From assembly GCA_029931535.1 (NCBI GenBank), contig JAQPZY010001490.1:1464501-1528500 (forward strand): a stretch of DNA of 64,000 nucleotides, read 5' to 3'. The position numbers and the translations under genes are program-made. Below are positions 49,034-61,021 of this stretch, piece by piece. Positions within the stretch are counted from its first letter, which is position 1. Each line of letters starts with the position of its first letter. Source of the stretch: Margaritifera margaritifera. Taxonomy: Eukaryota > Mollusca > Bivalvia > Unionida > Margaritiferidae. The notes beneath the pieces are model-generated. The model did no database searches, was not told where the DNA came from, and saw only the letters and a program-made list of their open reading frames with translations.

Positions 49034-50205
49034 TGTCAGACATCAGATTTGATATGGAAATATGCTGTACAAATCAGCAAAAGGACCAATTGTAACTCAC
49101 ATGCTATGAGAAAAACAGGTGTGTAAAAACTATTGATTGTGCACTCATGTTTTGTGGACAAATCTGTTTGTAGTAAACTGCGTTGTTTTATGAAAAGGCA
49201 AACCACACAACATACCAATTCAGGTTTGGGGGCCGATTTTTCGCACTGTATTTTGGGTTTACTGTATGTTAAATTCTTTTGAATTAGGGGAAGTAAATGA
49301 TAGTTGGTGAAGAAATCTGAGATAATTTTAAACACCATAGTGTCAGTCTGTGCTGATCAGAGGTAATGTGATTAATGGTGGCTGTTGGATTTGATATGGA
49401 TAAGCCAGACTGAGTTGTCTTCCTTGTAATCTCAAATGCAAACAGCTTAATGTTTCATGTACATTTAAACATTTTTCTTCCCATTGTTTCCTCAGGGGCT
49501 TGAAATTATTTACTGCTGATCATAAAATGTTTAAGTTTCTTAAAATTTTCAAACTCAATTTGCATAACTGAATAGACTTTAAATTGTGCAAAGCAGTATG
49601 TTGCCAATTACATGTAGTGTATTATGAACAATTGGTTATATTGCTTTATTAGACCTCTCTGACAAGAGGGTTTTCCACTGGATAAAATAAAAATGTATAT
49701 ATCAGATAAGGGTATAAGTAGATCTTTTGTGGTGTATGGTTAGGAGAACTGGAGAACCTGGATTGGAAGATAACTACAGGCCTTAGATGGGTTGCCATGT
49801 GCCTGTGCAATTATCTGAAATTTGAATCAAACTGAGACTACTGAGGTGCAAAAGAAGCCATTCACCACATTTTGTCCAAGTCTGTTCCACATAGGGCATA
49901 CAGACACATACAGTAACTGGAAAGATCAAGTCATCTGCGGTTCTTTAGTCATATGTATAAGAAATTGTGATACAGTTTATTTTTTGTGACCAGCTCCCAA
50001 ATTGCTCAAAAGTAACCTTGTGGAATTAAATAAAATACATGTACTGCTAACTGGAAAATGCACAATTGTCCAAAAAATAAACATGCAAATTTTTTCAAAG
50101 TCTGAAATTGGCAAAAATTTAATCTTGACATTTCTCCATACATAATATCAGAAAAGAAGTACCGGTATTACAATTAAAATTAAGAAGTGGATAAATATTT
50201 TATTA
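49034..50205. other. 3' flank of the exostosin gene
   Basis: No coding exon is seen. Reverse-strand AATAAA occurs near 50204 and 49980, so the 3' untranslated region probably ends in this stretch. Confidence 0.5.
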
Positions 50206-51673
50206 TCACAAATTGTAATGTTTACCTAACTCCAAAAGGATAAGTTTTAGAGCATCATTGGATTCAGTAATTGTACCATCAGGGATGCTGTACTGCAGCC
50301 AATGTGCAATTCGCTTTAAGTTCAGATGCATTGATTCAATAGTATCCCATGCCACAGTGCGAAGAATATCAAACACATTGCCTCCTTCCTCAATTGATTC
50401 CTCCGGAATGGTTAACATGAATTTTGTATAATTCAATAATTTATCAAAAGGATATCGGAGAGGAAGTTTGCTATAAAATGTCACTGGAATGCAACCGCTT
50501 AAAACAGCATCATAAAAGGATTTTCTCGTTGGAGAATCACCTGGAGGTTGCAGGCAGAAAATCGCATGTTGCATCCACTCAATTGTTGTTGAGCGATGGT
50601 CGCTCTTGCACTCATCAGTGTATAACATAACCATTTTATGATCACTTTCCTGACCATTAGTTTTTCCAATATATTTAGCATAGCTAAGCTCAGTTTTATT
50701 TTGAAATTGGTCCATTATTTTTGCTCTGAAGCCATTGCTCCGTCTTCTACCAGCTGCAAGGAAAAGAAATACTTTTCGATTTGCTAGAGTTGGAGTATGT
50801 AAATACATTGTTGTCGAATTTATATCTGGCTGGTTATATTTATTATCCATAAATGATGCATTTTTTTCTACAGAACTTTTTTCAATGAAATGTACATAAG
50901 ATGGATAGGGTGCAATTATCATAGATCCTCCTTGAATTTTATGATACTTTGCCCAGTTTGGATTCTGTTCTTCTTCTATACCTATGAATGTAATATTTTT
51001 GGTATTTGAATGTCGTAAATAAGGACAGTCATCAGAGCTCTGTTCACGTTGTATTTTGCTCAGTGTTGAAAAATGTGGCTTTCCAGACAGAAAATAGGGT
51101 TGTGTTTTTATAAAAGTGAAAAGATTTTCAACTGTTTTGCCAACACTTTCTCCACTGACTTGTGAACAAAGGCACTGTAATCCAATATAAGCTGGAATAT
51201 AGAAAATGTCAGCCTTTCTTGGATCATTTGTTATGTATGGACTGTGTTGTAATTTATGATGAATTAGCACCTCCAAAGCAAACATATGGCTATCTCTTAC
51301 AGACATATCATATAGGCTCTCAAAACTTTTGTTTTTGGGTGCATCTATTCTATAAATTTCTGATCCCATTCCACAGTATTCCAGGTCATAACAATACGAG
51401 AATGCTTTTCCACTCATGCATTCCTTCACATCAATATTAAACTTCTTTGGAAGGTCATAAATGTAGATTTTGAATGGTGTAGAAATATTGGATGGATCCT
51501 CTTTTGGTAGGCACATTTTAGTGATCTCCCTTGTAATGATGGGTCTCCTTTTAACTTCCCCAGTCAAAAATGATCTCTGCAGAGTTACCTCACTTGTATT
51601 TAACTTCCTCGGCAAAGCAGAGTGATTCACTAATTTGGTCCATATTGTGGTCTCGGAATGATCAAACTTTAAC
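50206..51673 (-). CDS. Exostosin-like glycosyltransferase (GT47), last coding exon
   Basis: This exon encodes residues 38-526 of a predicted 526-residue protein and ends in TGA. The family (GT47, exostosin domain) comprises Golgi type II glycosyltransferases that transfer sugars from nucleotide sugars to glycans. Seen: KIYIYDLPKKF near residues 106-116 marks the usual start of the domain, and CLQPPGDSPTRKSFYDAVLS near residue 411 followed by GCIPV is the conserved nucleotide-sugar-binding region of the family. About eight N-glycosylation sequons suit a luminal domain. The reading frame is uninterrupted. It is open upstream of the GTG at 51630 to a splice acceptor (polypyrimidine tract, then CAG at 51676-51674), so that GTG is not the true start. 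The PPGDSPTRKSF wording resembles the MUR3-like branch more than the two-domain EXT1/EXT2 heparan sulfate polymerases, and there is no second GT64 domain. Donor and acceptor substrates cannot be told. An AATAAA follows the stop directly (50204-50199), and another lies near 49980. Confidence 0.93.
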
Positions 51674-52759
51674 CTGTTTCACAATGTAAGAAAAGGCTGA
51701 TAAAATTGCCAAGTATGAATTTATTAAAACTGAAATATATTTCTCGTTGTAAAAATATTGAAGATGAAATTGTTATTATATTGCCAGTGACTGTTTTTGT
51801 ACTTTTTTTTTATTAATTATTTACATGGGTGTATGAATAATTATACTTTAGGTTGAAAAATAAAAGACTTATAATTTTTATTTGATTCTTAAATATAAAA
51901 TATTTGCAAAATCTTAAGATTACAAAGTTCTCTTTATAAAATATTGGAGGAAAAAAAGTAAGATTATTATGAATTTAAAAATTGAAATAATGTGCGTACA
52001 CAGACAGAATCTATGTAGAAGTTGAAAGAGCTGGTAAAAGTCTCTGAAATTAAAATAGAAAATTCCATGCTGGTATTACAGCCAGTGGCTTGATATACAA
52101 ATTTTAAGTATTGTATTTAATGTTCCTTAATTCGAGACAAATACTCTTGCTCAGATAGTAATTAATAGTCTAAGTTCAATATCAAAAATACGATTTTGCA
52201 ATAATCAGCTATATTAAAGAACATTTCACTAGCAAACTGGGTGTCTCACAGTCATGGTTCACTAAAATTTTTGGAATTTGTGCAAGTTTTGGCCCCCATT
52301 GTAGTCTCCAGTTGTTTTTAAATCTGCTTCCAAGTAATACCTTTTCTGTACTCTATTTGCTTGAAACCTGTAAACCTTAGCATTTCACTTGCAACATGCT
52401 GGTCATATCTTCCATTAGTTAGGTTATGGAGCTGGTTTAATTAAGCATAGATCATCAACAAAGGGAGATAATCTGTGATCTTTACATTGACCTGTCAAAA
52501 CCTTGAAATATTGGAAAGTTTGATATGATTTTTAGGCAGCTATTCCATGCCACTGATATAATATTCTTCTGTCGACACTTCAGCGCATGACATATAGTGG
52601 TGTATATCTGGCTTACTTTAGTGTCAGATATACACTTGTAACAAGGAACTGTGAAGAAGGGGGATATCACTTTTTGTATCAGTCTAACAAATTGTCAAGC
52701 AGTCATTCAGTATTCAGTAGAACATCCTACTGACAACATTGATAAGTTCACTTGACAAC

Positions 52760-54416
52760 TTATATTAGGCTATCAGCCACCCACCTGACTGGCAAATTAC
52801 GCAGTGCAATAATAGCAGGTTATGTATTACTGCCATTAAATATACTTTAGTTTTTTGGTGGGTAAAACTGATTCTAATTGTGTAATACTTAACCTGCTAT
52901 TATTCTTCCTTCCCTGCTCTGATGTCCATTTAGTCTCAATCCAAGTTGAAGAAGGATGATATTCTGATTGTAGAAAGTGGTCTGAAGTATCAGTCTGGAA
53001 GCACATTTTTTTGTCCAGATCTCCAATTACTAATTGGAGGAGGGAATAGTGTCCTTGGACTGGGCACTTGCACCAGGAAAAGATAGAGCAATTCAATAAT
53101 GGCAGGTAAGTGTTACATACAGTGAAACCCCGCTATAACGCGCCCCGATATAACACGAATTCGGATATAATGCGATCGTGGCATGGCTCCCAAAATTCAT
53201 ATATTCTTTCGCACATGAAATTTTTTTTCTTTCAAAGTATGAGAAATAGTGTATAAAATGTGCACATTACAGTATTATTTTGGGGAAGAGAATTCGAGTA
53301 TAATACGTTTGTGGCGTGGTTACTGAAATTTTATATACATGTATTTTTCTCGTACACGGAATTATTATTTTTTTAAAGTACGAGAAATAGTGTATAAAAA
53401 GTTTATTATCATTTTGGGGAAAAGATCATGTATGAATTCGATCATGGCGTGGCTTGGCTTCTGAAATTTAACAATTTCACCAATTTTTTGAAGTGTTATG
53501 CCAAAATAAACATTATCGAAAATGTTACTTATTACTGATCCATGATTAAAGCCAGTAAGTCTTTGTGTTTGTCTCAAATTCATGATATATACAATCATTG
53601 CTCAAACAATAGCCGACATGAGTTTCTTCTTTAACTGCATACACAACCAAGCACCAGACAATGCGGTTGTTGATCAAAGATTGTCATATGTGGGTGCTTA
53701 TGTAGAGACTGAGCTTGGGCGGCAAGATCACAGGGAGTTCAAATAACTACTCTCTGTTACTTGGCACTGAACAAGTATCAAACTCGCGGCTCAATCAAAG
53801 AGTTGTCATGTGGGAAAACAAAGAAGGGATTAAAGTCAAAAATGCACAGGAAGTTGTAGAACTCTGCTTGGCACTGAACACGTATTAAATTTGCGGCACG
53901 ATCAAAAGGATTGTCAACTTGAAAACAGCGCGAGTACTGCCTTTACAAGCCAAGGGCTTTTCAGCCCAAGTGCACTGGCAGATAACTCGGGAAATATCAC
54001 GTGGGAATTAAATCTGACTTATGGATCAGGAAAATACAAATTAAATCACAACTTTTATTGCATCAAGCACTGTTTATACAGCAAAACAAAAAAATTAATA
54101 CAAATACAGATCATTCGGACTTGCATAAAAATGGAAGCAATATACGTGCTAGTAAACAAATTTAACAGACACTACACAAAGAGTTGTCATGTGGGAAAGC
54201 AAAGACGGATCGATATCAGATAGTAAACGGTGTTGATACCCTATTCATGCTATACATTAGACGTGTATATGTTGTTCTCTGAATAAAGTAAAATATAGTC
54301 AAACCTTCAATAATGCGCCCCCGCTTTTTCTGCGGTCGAATTTATGGACCCCAAATATCGCGTTATTGCTGGGTTTCACTGTAATTAAAATTAGTTTTGC
54401 CTCCCAAAAACTATAT
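52760..54416 (+). mobile_element. DIRS-like copy D, right terminus only, interrupted
   Basis: It starts in CAGCCACCCACCTGACTGGC and runs through the complementary region (about 52795-52910) and the right repeat. It is cut at 53119 and resumes at 54382 with TAATTAAAATTAGTTTTGCC. It is diverged from copies A-C. It lies within the exostosin intron. Confidence 0.75.
53120..54381 (+). mobile_element. Pogo/Tigger-like DNA element (non-autonomous), nested in DIRS copy D
   Basis: Terminal inverted repeats: CAGTGAAACCCCGCTATAAC at the left, and the complement of GTTATTGCTGGGTTTCACTG at the right, flanked by TA on both sides (53118-53119 and 54382-54383). The CAGTGAAACC...TATAACG ends are typical of pogo/Tigger elements of the Tc1/mariner superfamily. 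Internal diverged repeats of about 130 bases (ATAATGCGATCGTGGC-like) lie at 53160-53460. The longest open frame (53891-54223) has no transposase motif. Confidence 0.8.
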
Positions 54417-55165
54417 TTTTGGCCTGCGGGAAAGAAAAAAAAAATTGTGTAGAAGCTGAAAGCACTGATTAAAGTCTCAGAAAATAAAAACAGAAAAATT
54501 CCACACTGATATTACAACCAATGACCCAGTCTTGAAGTATTAAATATGATATCCAATGTTCCCCCACTTTGAGACTGGTGCACTGCTCATTTAATAATTA
54601 GTGGTCCAAGACTATAAATAACATGGAATGTGGTTTGAGTGCCAATGGGCCTGTGTAGAAGATATACTACTGGATCTGGTTGTCAAGGGTTCAAGCCCAC
54701 ATGGCAGTGCAAGCTGCAACAAATTTCAAAATAAGATGGTAGCCTGCTAGGCTACCAGAAAAATAACTTGGTAGCCCCATTCAAAGTCAGTAACCCAAAG
54801 AAGTCATGGATACCATTTTAGTGATAATATGAATTTCTTGGCTTCACTACTTGCCTTTTACCTTCTTATGTCGCATTAACAATTAGAATCCTTTAAAAAA
54901 TGTTTTTAAAGTTTTGACAAGTTTGGCATTATTCATGATATCACATATTAGCCCACTGGTGACATGATTTCAATATATATAAATCCATAACAGGTATTCT
55001 GGTAGCCCCTTGGCTTCAGGCCTGAGATTTATTGAATCCAGTGGTGGCATGTTTTGTTTTTTTCCCAATGCTGTATTGAAAAAGTGAGTTCCTAGATCAA
55101 CAGGATCAACAAAAACAAAATAGACCTACATGCCACAGATAAAATAAAAGCATTTAAATACATAC

Positions 55166-55278
55166 CTAAACATCAGTTCCTCATTTTCCATCCATGTTAT
55201 TATGATGATCAACAGCAGCAATAGAAAGCTATAGAGCCAAAGTCTCTGATAGCAGCGTCTCACACGTAGTGAGGGCAT
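55166..55278 (-). CDS. Exostosin-like glycosyltransferase, first coding exon (signal anchor)
   Basis: This small exon is too short for routine ORF calling. It starts with ATG at 55278-55276 and encodes 37 residues plus two bases: basic MPSLRVRRCYQR, then a hydrophobic segment at residues 13-29 (leucine and isoleucine run), then an acidic stem MENEELMF. It ends AG|GTATG, a good splice donor at 55165. The split codon AG+G at the 51673 acceptor gives Arg38, and the frame continues without a stop into LKFDHSETTIWTKL and then the GT47 exon. The join is thus predicted by phase, by splice consensus and by biology: a cytosolic basic tail, one transmembrane anchor and a luminal catalytic domain is the standard Golgi glycosyltransferase layout. 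No transcript evidence is available here. Confidence 0.8.
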
Positions 55279-55340
55279 TTTTATTTGGTAAATTTAAAGA
55301 TCAAATGCCCAGTGTAAATATTTGTGCACTCAGACCCTTC
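55279..55340 (-). other. 5' untranslated part of the exostosin first coding exon
   Basis: Immediately upstream of the exon's ATG there is a strong 3' splice site on the minus strand: a T-rich tract followed by CATTTCAG at about 55350-55341. This suggests that the coding exon is not the transcription start and that at least one more 5' leader exon lies at higher coordinates. No in-frame ATG lies between this acceptor and the chosen start. Confidence 0.5.
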
Positions 55341-56052
55341 CTGAAATGAAAAAGGATAAAAACAGCAAGCTGCTCATTCCTTGTGACAAAGAAATAGATA
55401 TACGTGTATAGCTTTATTAAGTTATTATTGATATGATTTCACTTGTACTGGGTATTATGACACAGTAAAGGTAATTAGTGAGGATTTGGATCTTGGCTCC
55501 ATCATCCCCTTATGTTATATACTTTGTGAACAGAGTATAAGATTGATGTGGATTTTTCAAAATGTATCAACTGAACAATAGGTATAAAACTTTTGCCTCA
55601 TAGTATTCAATCCGTTTTTATTAATGAGACGAGACGGATAAGAAAGCAAGTGATCTGGTGATATGGGAAAGAGTGAATGTGTCTGAGAGAGAGAGAGGTA
55701 TTGAAAAGCAAAATCACAACAAGTTACAAGAAGCGATACATTTTACATGTGTAATCACATTTAGTAATCTCATATAAAGCATGTAACAGGATTATAACAT
55801 TCATCCAGGTTAACATAGGAATATGATATTTCAGTTTGTAAAATGTAGACTTAAATGTAAAATCACCACAGCATCAGTCATAAGCACTTATTTTTTAGTA
55901 ACTATAGAATTTTTAACTCAAAATTTTTCAAATTTATGCTGAGTTTTCAATTTTGGGAGTGCCTATCTAAGATACAAATTAACTACTTTCGATTTCAAGG
56001 GCACTGACAGCGCCAAAATTAGAATAATTGCGGACTCAACATGAATAGTATT

Positions 56053-56190
56053 CAGTGGCATAGCAACCTGGGGGGGGGGGGGGGCTCAAAATTCCCCCGA
56101 AACTACTTTTTTTTTTTATTTATTGGCGGGGGGCCTATAATCTATAATTAAGTTGGGGGGGGGGGGGCATAATTTCATGCTATGCTACTG
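56053..56190. mobile_element. Candidate small MITE with G-rich interior
   Basis: It starts CAGTGGCATAGCAACC and ends with the near complement GCATGCTATGCTACTG. Two long G runs (56070-56084, 56155-56167) and a T run lie inside. The flanks match only 5 of 8, so the superfamily is unsure. Confidence 0.5.
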
Positions 56191-56270
56191 GTAGTTGTAA
56201 ATGTAGAATGCCTGTTTAAAGTTAAGTTCTAGCAATAAATATAAAGAATTGCAAAAATTTAAAACTCACG

Positions 56271-56308
56271 GACAATAAAGCCTTCCCACAGAACATAAAC
56301 AGGAAGTG
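56271..56308 (-). other. Candidate upstream leader exon of the exostosin gene
   Basis: On the minus strand, a T-rich tract ending in TTGTTTAG precedes 38 bases that end in TTTATTGTCC and are followed by GTGAGT. It lies about 0.9 kb upstream of the acceptor at 55341. This is inference from splice motifs only, and chance matches of this quality are common. Confidence 0.2.
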
Positions 56309-57554
56309 CTAAACAATAAAAGTTAAAAGCTAAGAATCATAAAATTCTATAAAAGGTATATAAAATAAAATAAACATAAAGCGCGTAAAATCCTTTAAAA
56401 ATACGATCAAAATTTGTGATATAAATGACATTCCCTCAAAAGGTCAGAAACTTGCATCTCACAGGGTGGAAGTCAACTAGACAAAAATCTGTTCTGCTGT
56501 CAGTGGCAGGACATGCACTCTGGTTGAAGTTCACCCTTCAGGAGGTACATGTATGCACAAGTCGGGTATGTGTGTCTAATACATGATGAGGATAATACCA
56601 CCTCATCTCACTAAATGGTCTCAAAGACATTAGGGCTATTGGTAGTGAGAATCAATGCTTCTAGGACCTTCGGTTTCTGGTCCTGGACATTTAGTTTTCA
56701 ATGTTTGATCTTCAGTTTTATGTATACTAGACTCTCAGGTTTTATAGAAATGTGGCCATTGACTTGCATTTGCAAAATCCTAGAAAGAGCTCTGCACATA
56801 AGGTTATTAAAACCACTGACTTTTTTTAAATACATCAGTTGTAAACATATACTAGTAAGCATTTTAAATACATGTACCCTTGATAAAATCGAGCACAGTT
56901 TTAAAAAGAAAAGTTGTTTACAAACCTGAAATTCCAGAATCATTAATTTACAGGTTCCACAGTTCCTAAGTTTATGGATCAAAACTTTCCACTGTTGAAT
57001 TGAAAATGAGTAAATATAGGGAGCCAATACATCGACTGATGAGACACAGAAATCAATGAGAACTTGTCACACCTGTATCTTCTCATTTTCAAAACCAATT
57101 CAGACCTTATCTACCTGAAGGAAAGTTTACATGAATATAGGACACCTTCCCAACCCCAGTCCCCTCCCCACCACATTTGATTGTTCCACTATTTTCTCTA
57201 AGCCCAATCACACTCTGTGGCATAAGAAGTTTTCCCTAATTAAACCAAAAAATGTGATATACTATAGACTTTTAGAAACGTTCATTGCTTAAGATGTGTC
57301 ACTATGGACTTCAGAAAGTACTCAGTAATTGAAAATGTTTCTGTGCCGTAATGAATATTATCAATAGCCTTTTTTGTAGGACATGTTGTATGCTGGTCCC
57401 ACAATAGCCCAACTATCCTGCATTTTTAGGAAAGTTGGATGTAATGAAGTCTTTAAAGAGAAATAGTTCATTTCTTAGTGTGTGATATAATAGCTGAAAA
57501 TGATCATTTTCATCGTTTTATTTTAAAAGTCTGTCATTATATTTTCTACGCTTC

Positions 57555-58965
57555 TTGCTTACAGTAGCTTCAAAGTTTCCTCTAACTCCAAGTGATACTT
57601 TTAAGCTTTCAAAGCTCAAAATTAATGTTCTTTATATTTTAGTACAACTAGTGGGACCTTGTCAATCTGTGGTCCAACAAGCTGACCTGTGTAGTTTTGT
57701 TAGCTTACCTGGCCATACAAATTTTATGATTAGTTCTTCATCTGTCATCCATTGTGCATCATCACTTCATAGTTGCTATTTACAACTTCTTCTCAAAAAC
57801 CAATTAGCACATGATTTTAGATGAAGCATTCTGGCATCAAGGCCTTTCAGAATTGTTCATTGGATGTAATCAGTAGGGGTGAAATGATACACCTGTGCCA
57901 CTTATCGATACGATTCACAATACACAGTCTACGATACGATACATTATTGATTCTCAGTTTAAAGAATAAAAAGGCAAACGACTAATAATTATTCATAACT
58001 GCTGAAGATTAAAGTAACTTATATAGGGTAAGTATCGTTTTGTATCGATTCTTCACCTCTTGTATAGATACGTGTATTGATATGGCAACAGTATCGATGC
58101 ATTGATATATCGAATCGTTTCACCCCTAGTAAAAAGTCGTCCAATATGGCCACCATTACTAAATATTAAAAGAACTTTCTTACTAAATATTAAAAGAACT
58201 TTCAATGACTTTTTCTCAAAAACCACTGAACACAATTTGACCAAATTTGATGGAAAGTATACTGGTCCATTCACCCTCAAATATAGCCACCATTACTTAA
58301 AGTAGATAAACTTTAAATGACTTCTTTAAAAAACTGATTGACAGAATATGTCCACACTTAACAGAAAGCATCATGGCATATATGGCTTTCAGATTTATAT
58401 AAATGATTCTGATCTGCCTTAAAATATGTACATGGTTACTAAAACTAGAAAAACCTTTAAATGCATTTTTCTCAAAAACTGTTTTTCAGAATTTGACCAA
58501 ATTTGACAGAAAGCATTCAGGCATAGAGGCTTTCAATTTTATACAAATTATGCTAGTCTGCAGTCAAGTATGTCCACCATCAGTAACAATATATAAACCT
58601 TTAAATGACTTCTCTCAAAAAATACTCTGCAGAATTTGACCAAATCTGACAAAACACTCTGGCTTTAAGGACTTGCATATTTGTGCAGTTGATGCCAGTT
58701 CATAAGCAAATATGGTTACTGTTACTAACAACAGAAAATATCTTAAATGAATACTTATCAAAAACCACTTAACAGAATTTAACCAAATTTTACAGAAAGC
58801 ATCTTGGCTTGAACGACTTCAAAACTTTTACAAATCATACCAATCTGCTATAAAGTATAGCTTGTGTGACTAAAAATAGAAACTCTTTTAATAACGTCTA
58901 AAAAGCCACTTGACCTAATTTGACCAGTTTTGACAGAAAGTGTCTTGCTTGAAGGCAGTGAGAGA
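57555..58965 (+). repeat. R4 repeat: degenerate tandem units, interrupted
   Basis: Units of about 140 bases with CTCAAAAACCACTTAACAGA, ATTTGACCAAATTTGACAGA and AAATATGGCCACCATTACT blocks; about seven are seen. The array is split by the hAT MITE at 57874-58128. Confidence 0.75.
57874..58128. mobile_element. hAT-like MITE (255 bp) inside R4 repeat
   Basis: It starts TAGGGGTGAAATGATACACC and ends CGAATCGTTTCACCCCTA. Flanks GTAATCAG and GTAAAAAG match at 6 of 8. The interior is rich in TATCGATAC-like palindromic words. Confidence 0.75.
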
Positions 58966-59081
58966 TTTAATAAAAGCATGAGGATTTGCCATGGCAGGCC
59001 ATCAGTTAGCTCTACTTCATTCTGATAATGAATTGTCCATGTGCAATCCAGTTCATATGAAACATGGACAGTATTGTAAAT

Positions 59082-59248
59082 TTGGATAAAAGGAATAACA
59101 TGCAACAAAACTGGTTTACAGCAATTTGTAATTCATATATAGGTATATATGTGGCAATTTAATTTTGCAAGCGTGATCCTCTTTCCACATGTAAACTTGG
59201 ATAAAAGGAATGGCATGCAACAAAACTGGTTTGCAGCAATTTATATAT
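59082..59248 (+). repeat. 50-bp direct repeat, 116 bases apart
   Basis: TTGGATAAAAGGAATAACAT followed by GCAACAAAACTGGTTT at 59082 recurs at 59198 with three changes. Confidence 0.85.
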
Positions 59249-59644
59249 CGGGGATCCTGAAATTTTTTGAAGTTCAACTGGATATTTTGATGGACTTCAT
59301 ACACACGCATGAATCTGCTGTTTGTAATATATATTATTCGTTTTAAAAAACACAGTTTTGACCCCTCCATAGGTCTCATCAGGTGGTAGCAGCAAACCAT
59401 AAGTCTATCCCTATGATTTGCTACAGATATCCCCACAAGTTTTTGTTTTTGTTTTGGCTTTTTAACAAAACATATTTACATGGAGTTTCTATCACTGAAC
59501 ATGACATTGCCACATTTGCACTAGGGTAAATCCACTCACTGATAGTTTATCCATTTGCCGAAAGCATTCTATTTGTTTTGTTGATACAGATGTCTGTTTT
59601 TGATTTCCCTTCTACTTCCTGACTGCTGGCATTGGATCCAAATC

Positions 59645-60204
59645 TTAAATATCAACACCAACAAGATTTATTTTCATAAGTTCATCAGGAGTGTCAACAC
59701 TTAGCCTGCACCACAGCTTTATTTTGATCAAATTCTGGCGCAAAAATATGTGCTCACACTCCATGCTTGACACTGGAAGTACCTGTGAAATTTCTATCAA
59801 ACAAATCACATTCGGGTACTCTCCTTTCATTGAAACTAGTTTTGTCACTGATGACTGCGTCACTGTTCTCAGTTTGTTGATCATAATAAGTGATCAAAAG
59901 GCCCATGTTAGCATTACCAAACTGTGGCATGTCAGTAACATTTTCAGGAACTCTTAGGCTCAAACAGTGAATGTATTAAAAATCCCATAGTCTGAGAATC
60001 TATCAAGTACTGTACATTTGCACAAATAATCCGTGCACATTGTACTGTTTTGGCTGGCAAGTCATTGCCACATGACAAACACTTCAGTTCTGTTCCTTTG
60101 AAGTACTCGCTGTCATGCATGGCTGTAAGAAACTCATTGTAGAGGGGCCCAAAATGTATCTTGAAGGTACTCGGCTTCCAGCAATGTAAAAAATCCATCA
60201 ACAT
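59645..60204 (-). pseudogene. hAT transposase C-terminal remnant
   Basis: On the minus strand, 60204-59944 reads WKPSTFKIHFGPLYNEFL and EYFKGTELKCLSCGNDLP. After frame changes, 59884-59645 reads EYPNVICLIEISQVLPVSSM, followed by ECEHIFLRQNLIKIKLWCRL and MKINLVGVDI, then stop. The latter matches the hAT dimerisation domain pattern (YPnl..la...l..pvSs.ecER.FS..n.iK...R.rL). It is closest in style to ZNF862-like animal hAT proteins. At least two frameshifts make it non-functional. A weakly similar frame extends to 60609. Confidence 0.65.
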
Positions 60205-61021
60205 ATTGCTTCATGGTACTGTGTGGCAAATCTCTTGTCTGCAAACTTTTGATCTGCCAGACATGCCCAACAAATACAGGGATTTAAGGAAACCTCAGAT
60301 ATATATATATTATTTATATGTATGTATGTGTTTGTTGCAACTTGAGGTAGGGTGCCTTTTCAACAGGGATTAAAACAGAAAAATATGCCTATTGCTTTTT
60401 TTCAGCGCATATCCAGTCATGTTTATGTTTGCGCTACCAATGGCCAGAGTCTCTAAAGGCGATAGAAACTGTAAGACGGCAATTAATTTCCATTTCAGAA
60501 CAACATATTTGATAATCAAGGCATTCAAGGTTTGTGTTAGTTTTCTGAGTTGCAATGTAAAGTCTTTGATGGCTGCTAGTGTAATGTATTTTAGAGGTTG
60601 AAGGCACAATTAATACTGACAGCTGCAGGCAGTGGGGACAGTTGCTTTTCCAAAGTTATTATTTTTATTTGATTGGGAGGGCCATATTATTTTCTGCATG
60701 GATCCTAATAGTAATGTGAGCATTTTACAAGAGTCATATTAAAAATTGTTGGCATAATGTTTACCATCCTCACACAAAAATGCTGTCAAAAAGTATTACA
60801 TTTAAGGGAAGTTGTGGTCTTGCAGAGTAAAGCAAGCTTTCATCTTTCCCTTAGCTTGACATATTTTTTTCACCAGACTGTCCAAGTCAAGCTGATCTCA
60901 AAAGTTCACCTGCCCTAGTAAATTAAATGATGCCAGGAAGTACAGCTTAATATCTGAACTTGGATATTACAAAAATACAAATCTCTGTCACTATTAATTG
61001 TTTTCTACTGAAGTGGAACTT

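Larger units (their letters stand above)
51674..55165 (-). other. Exostosin intron with nested transposons
   Basis: The intron is 3,492 bases with a GTATG donor and a CAG acceptor. It contains a DIRS right terminus (about 52760-54416) split by a pogo-like element (53120-54381). Outside these lies a diverged direct repeat of about 170 bases (52010-52180 and 54440-54620). A tRNA B-box-like stretch near 54690 may be a further SINE scrap. No other coding signal is seen. Confidence 0.7.
55341..57554. other. Upstream region of the exostosin gene
   Basis: It holds a weak leader-exon candidate (56271-56308) and a G-rich MITE (56053-56190). No clear promoter motif was recognised. Confidence 0.4.

Noticed and set aside
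50424..51440. Forward-strand open frames opposite the exostosin exon
   Set aside because: They are shadows of the real reverse-strand coding exon.
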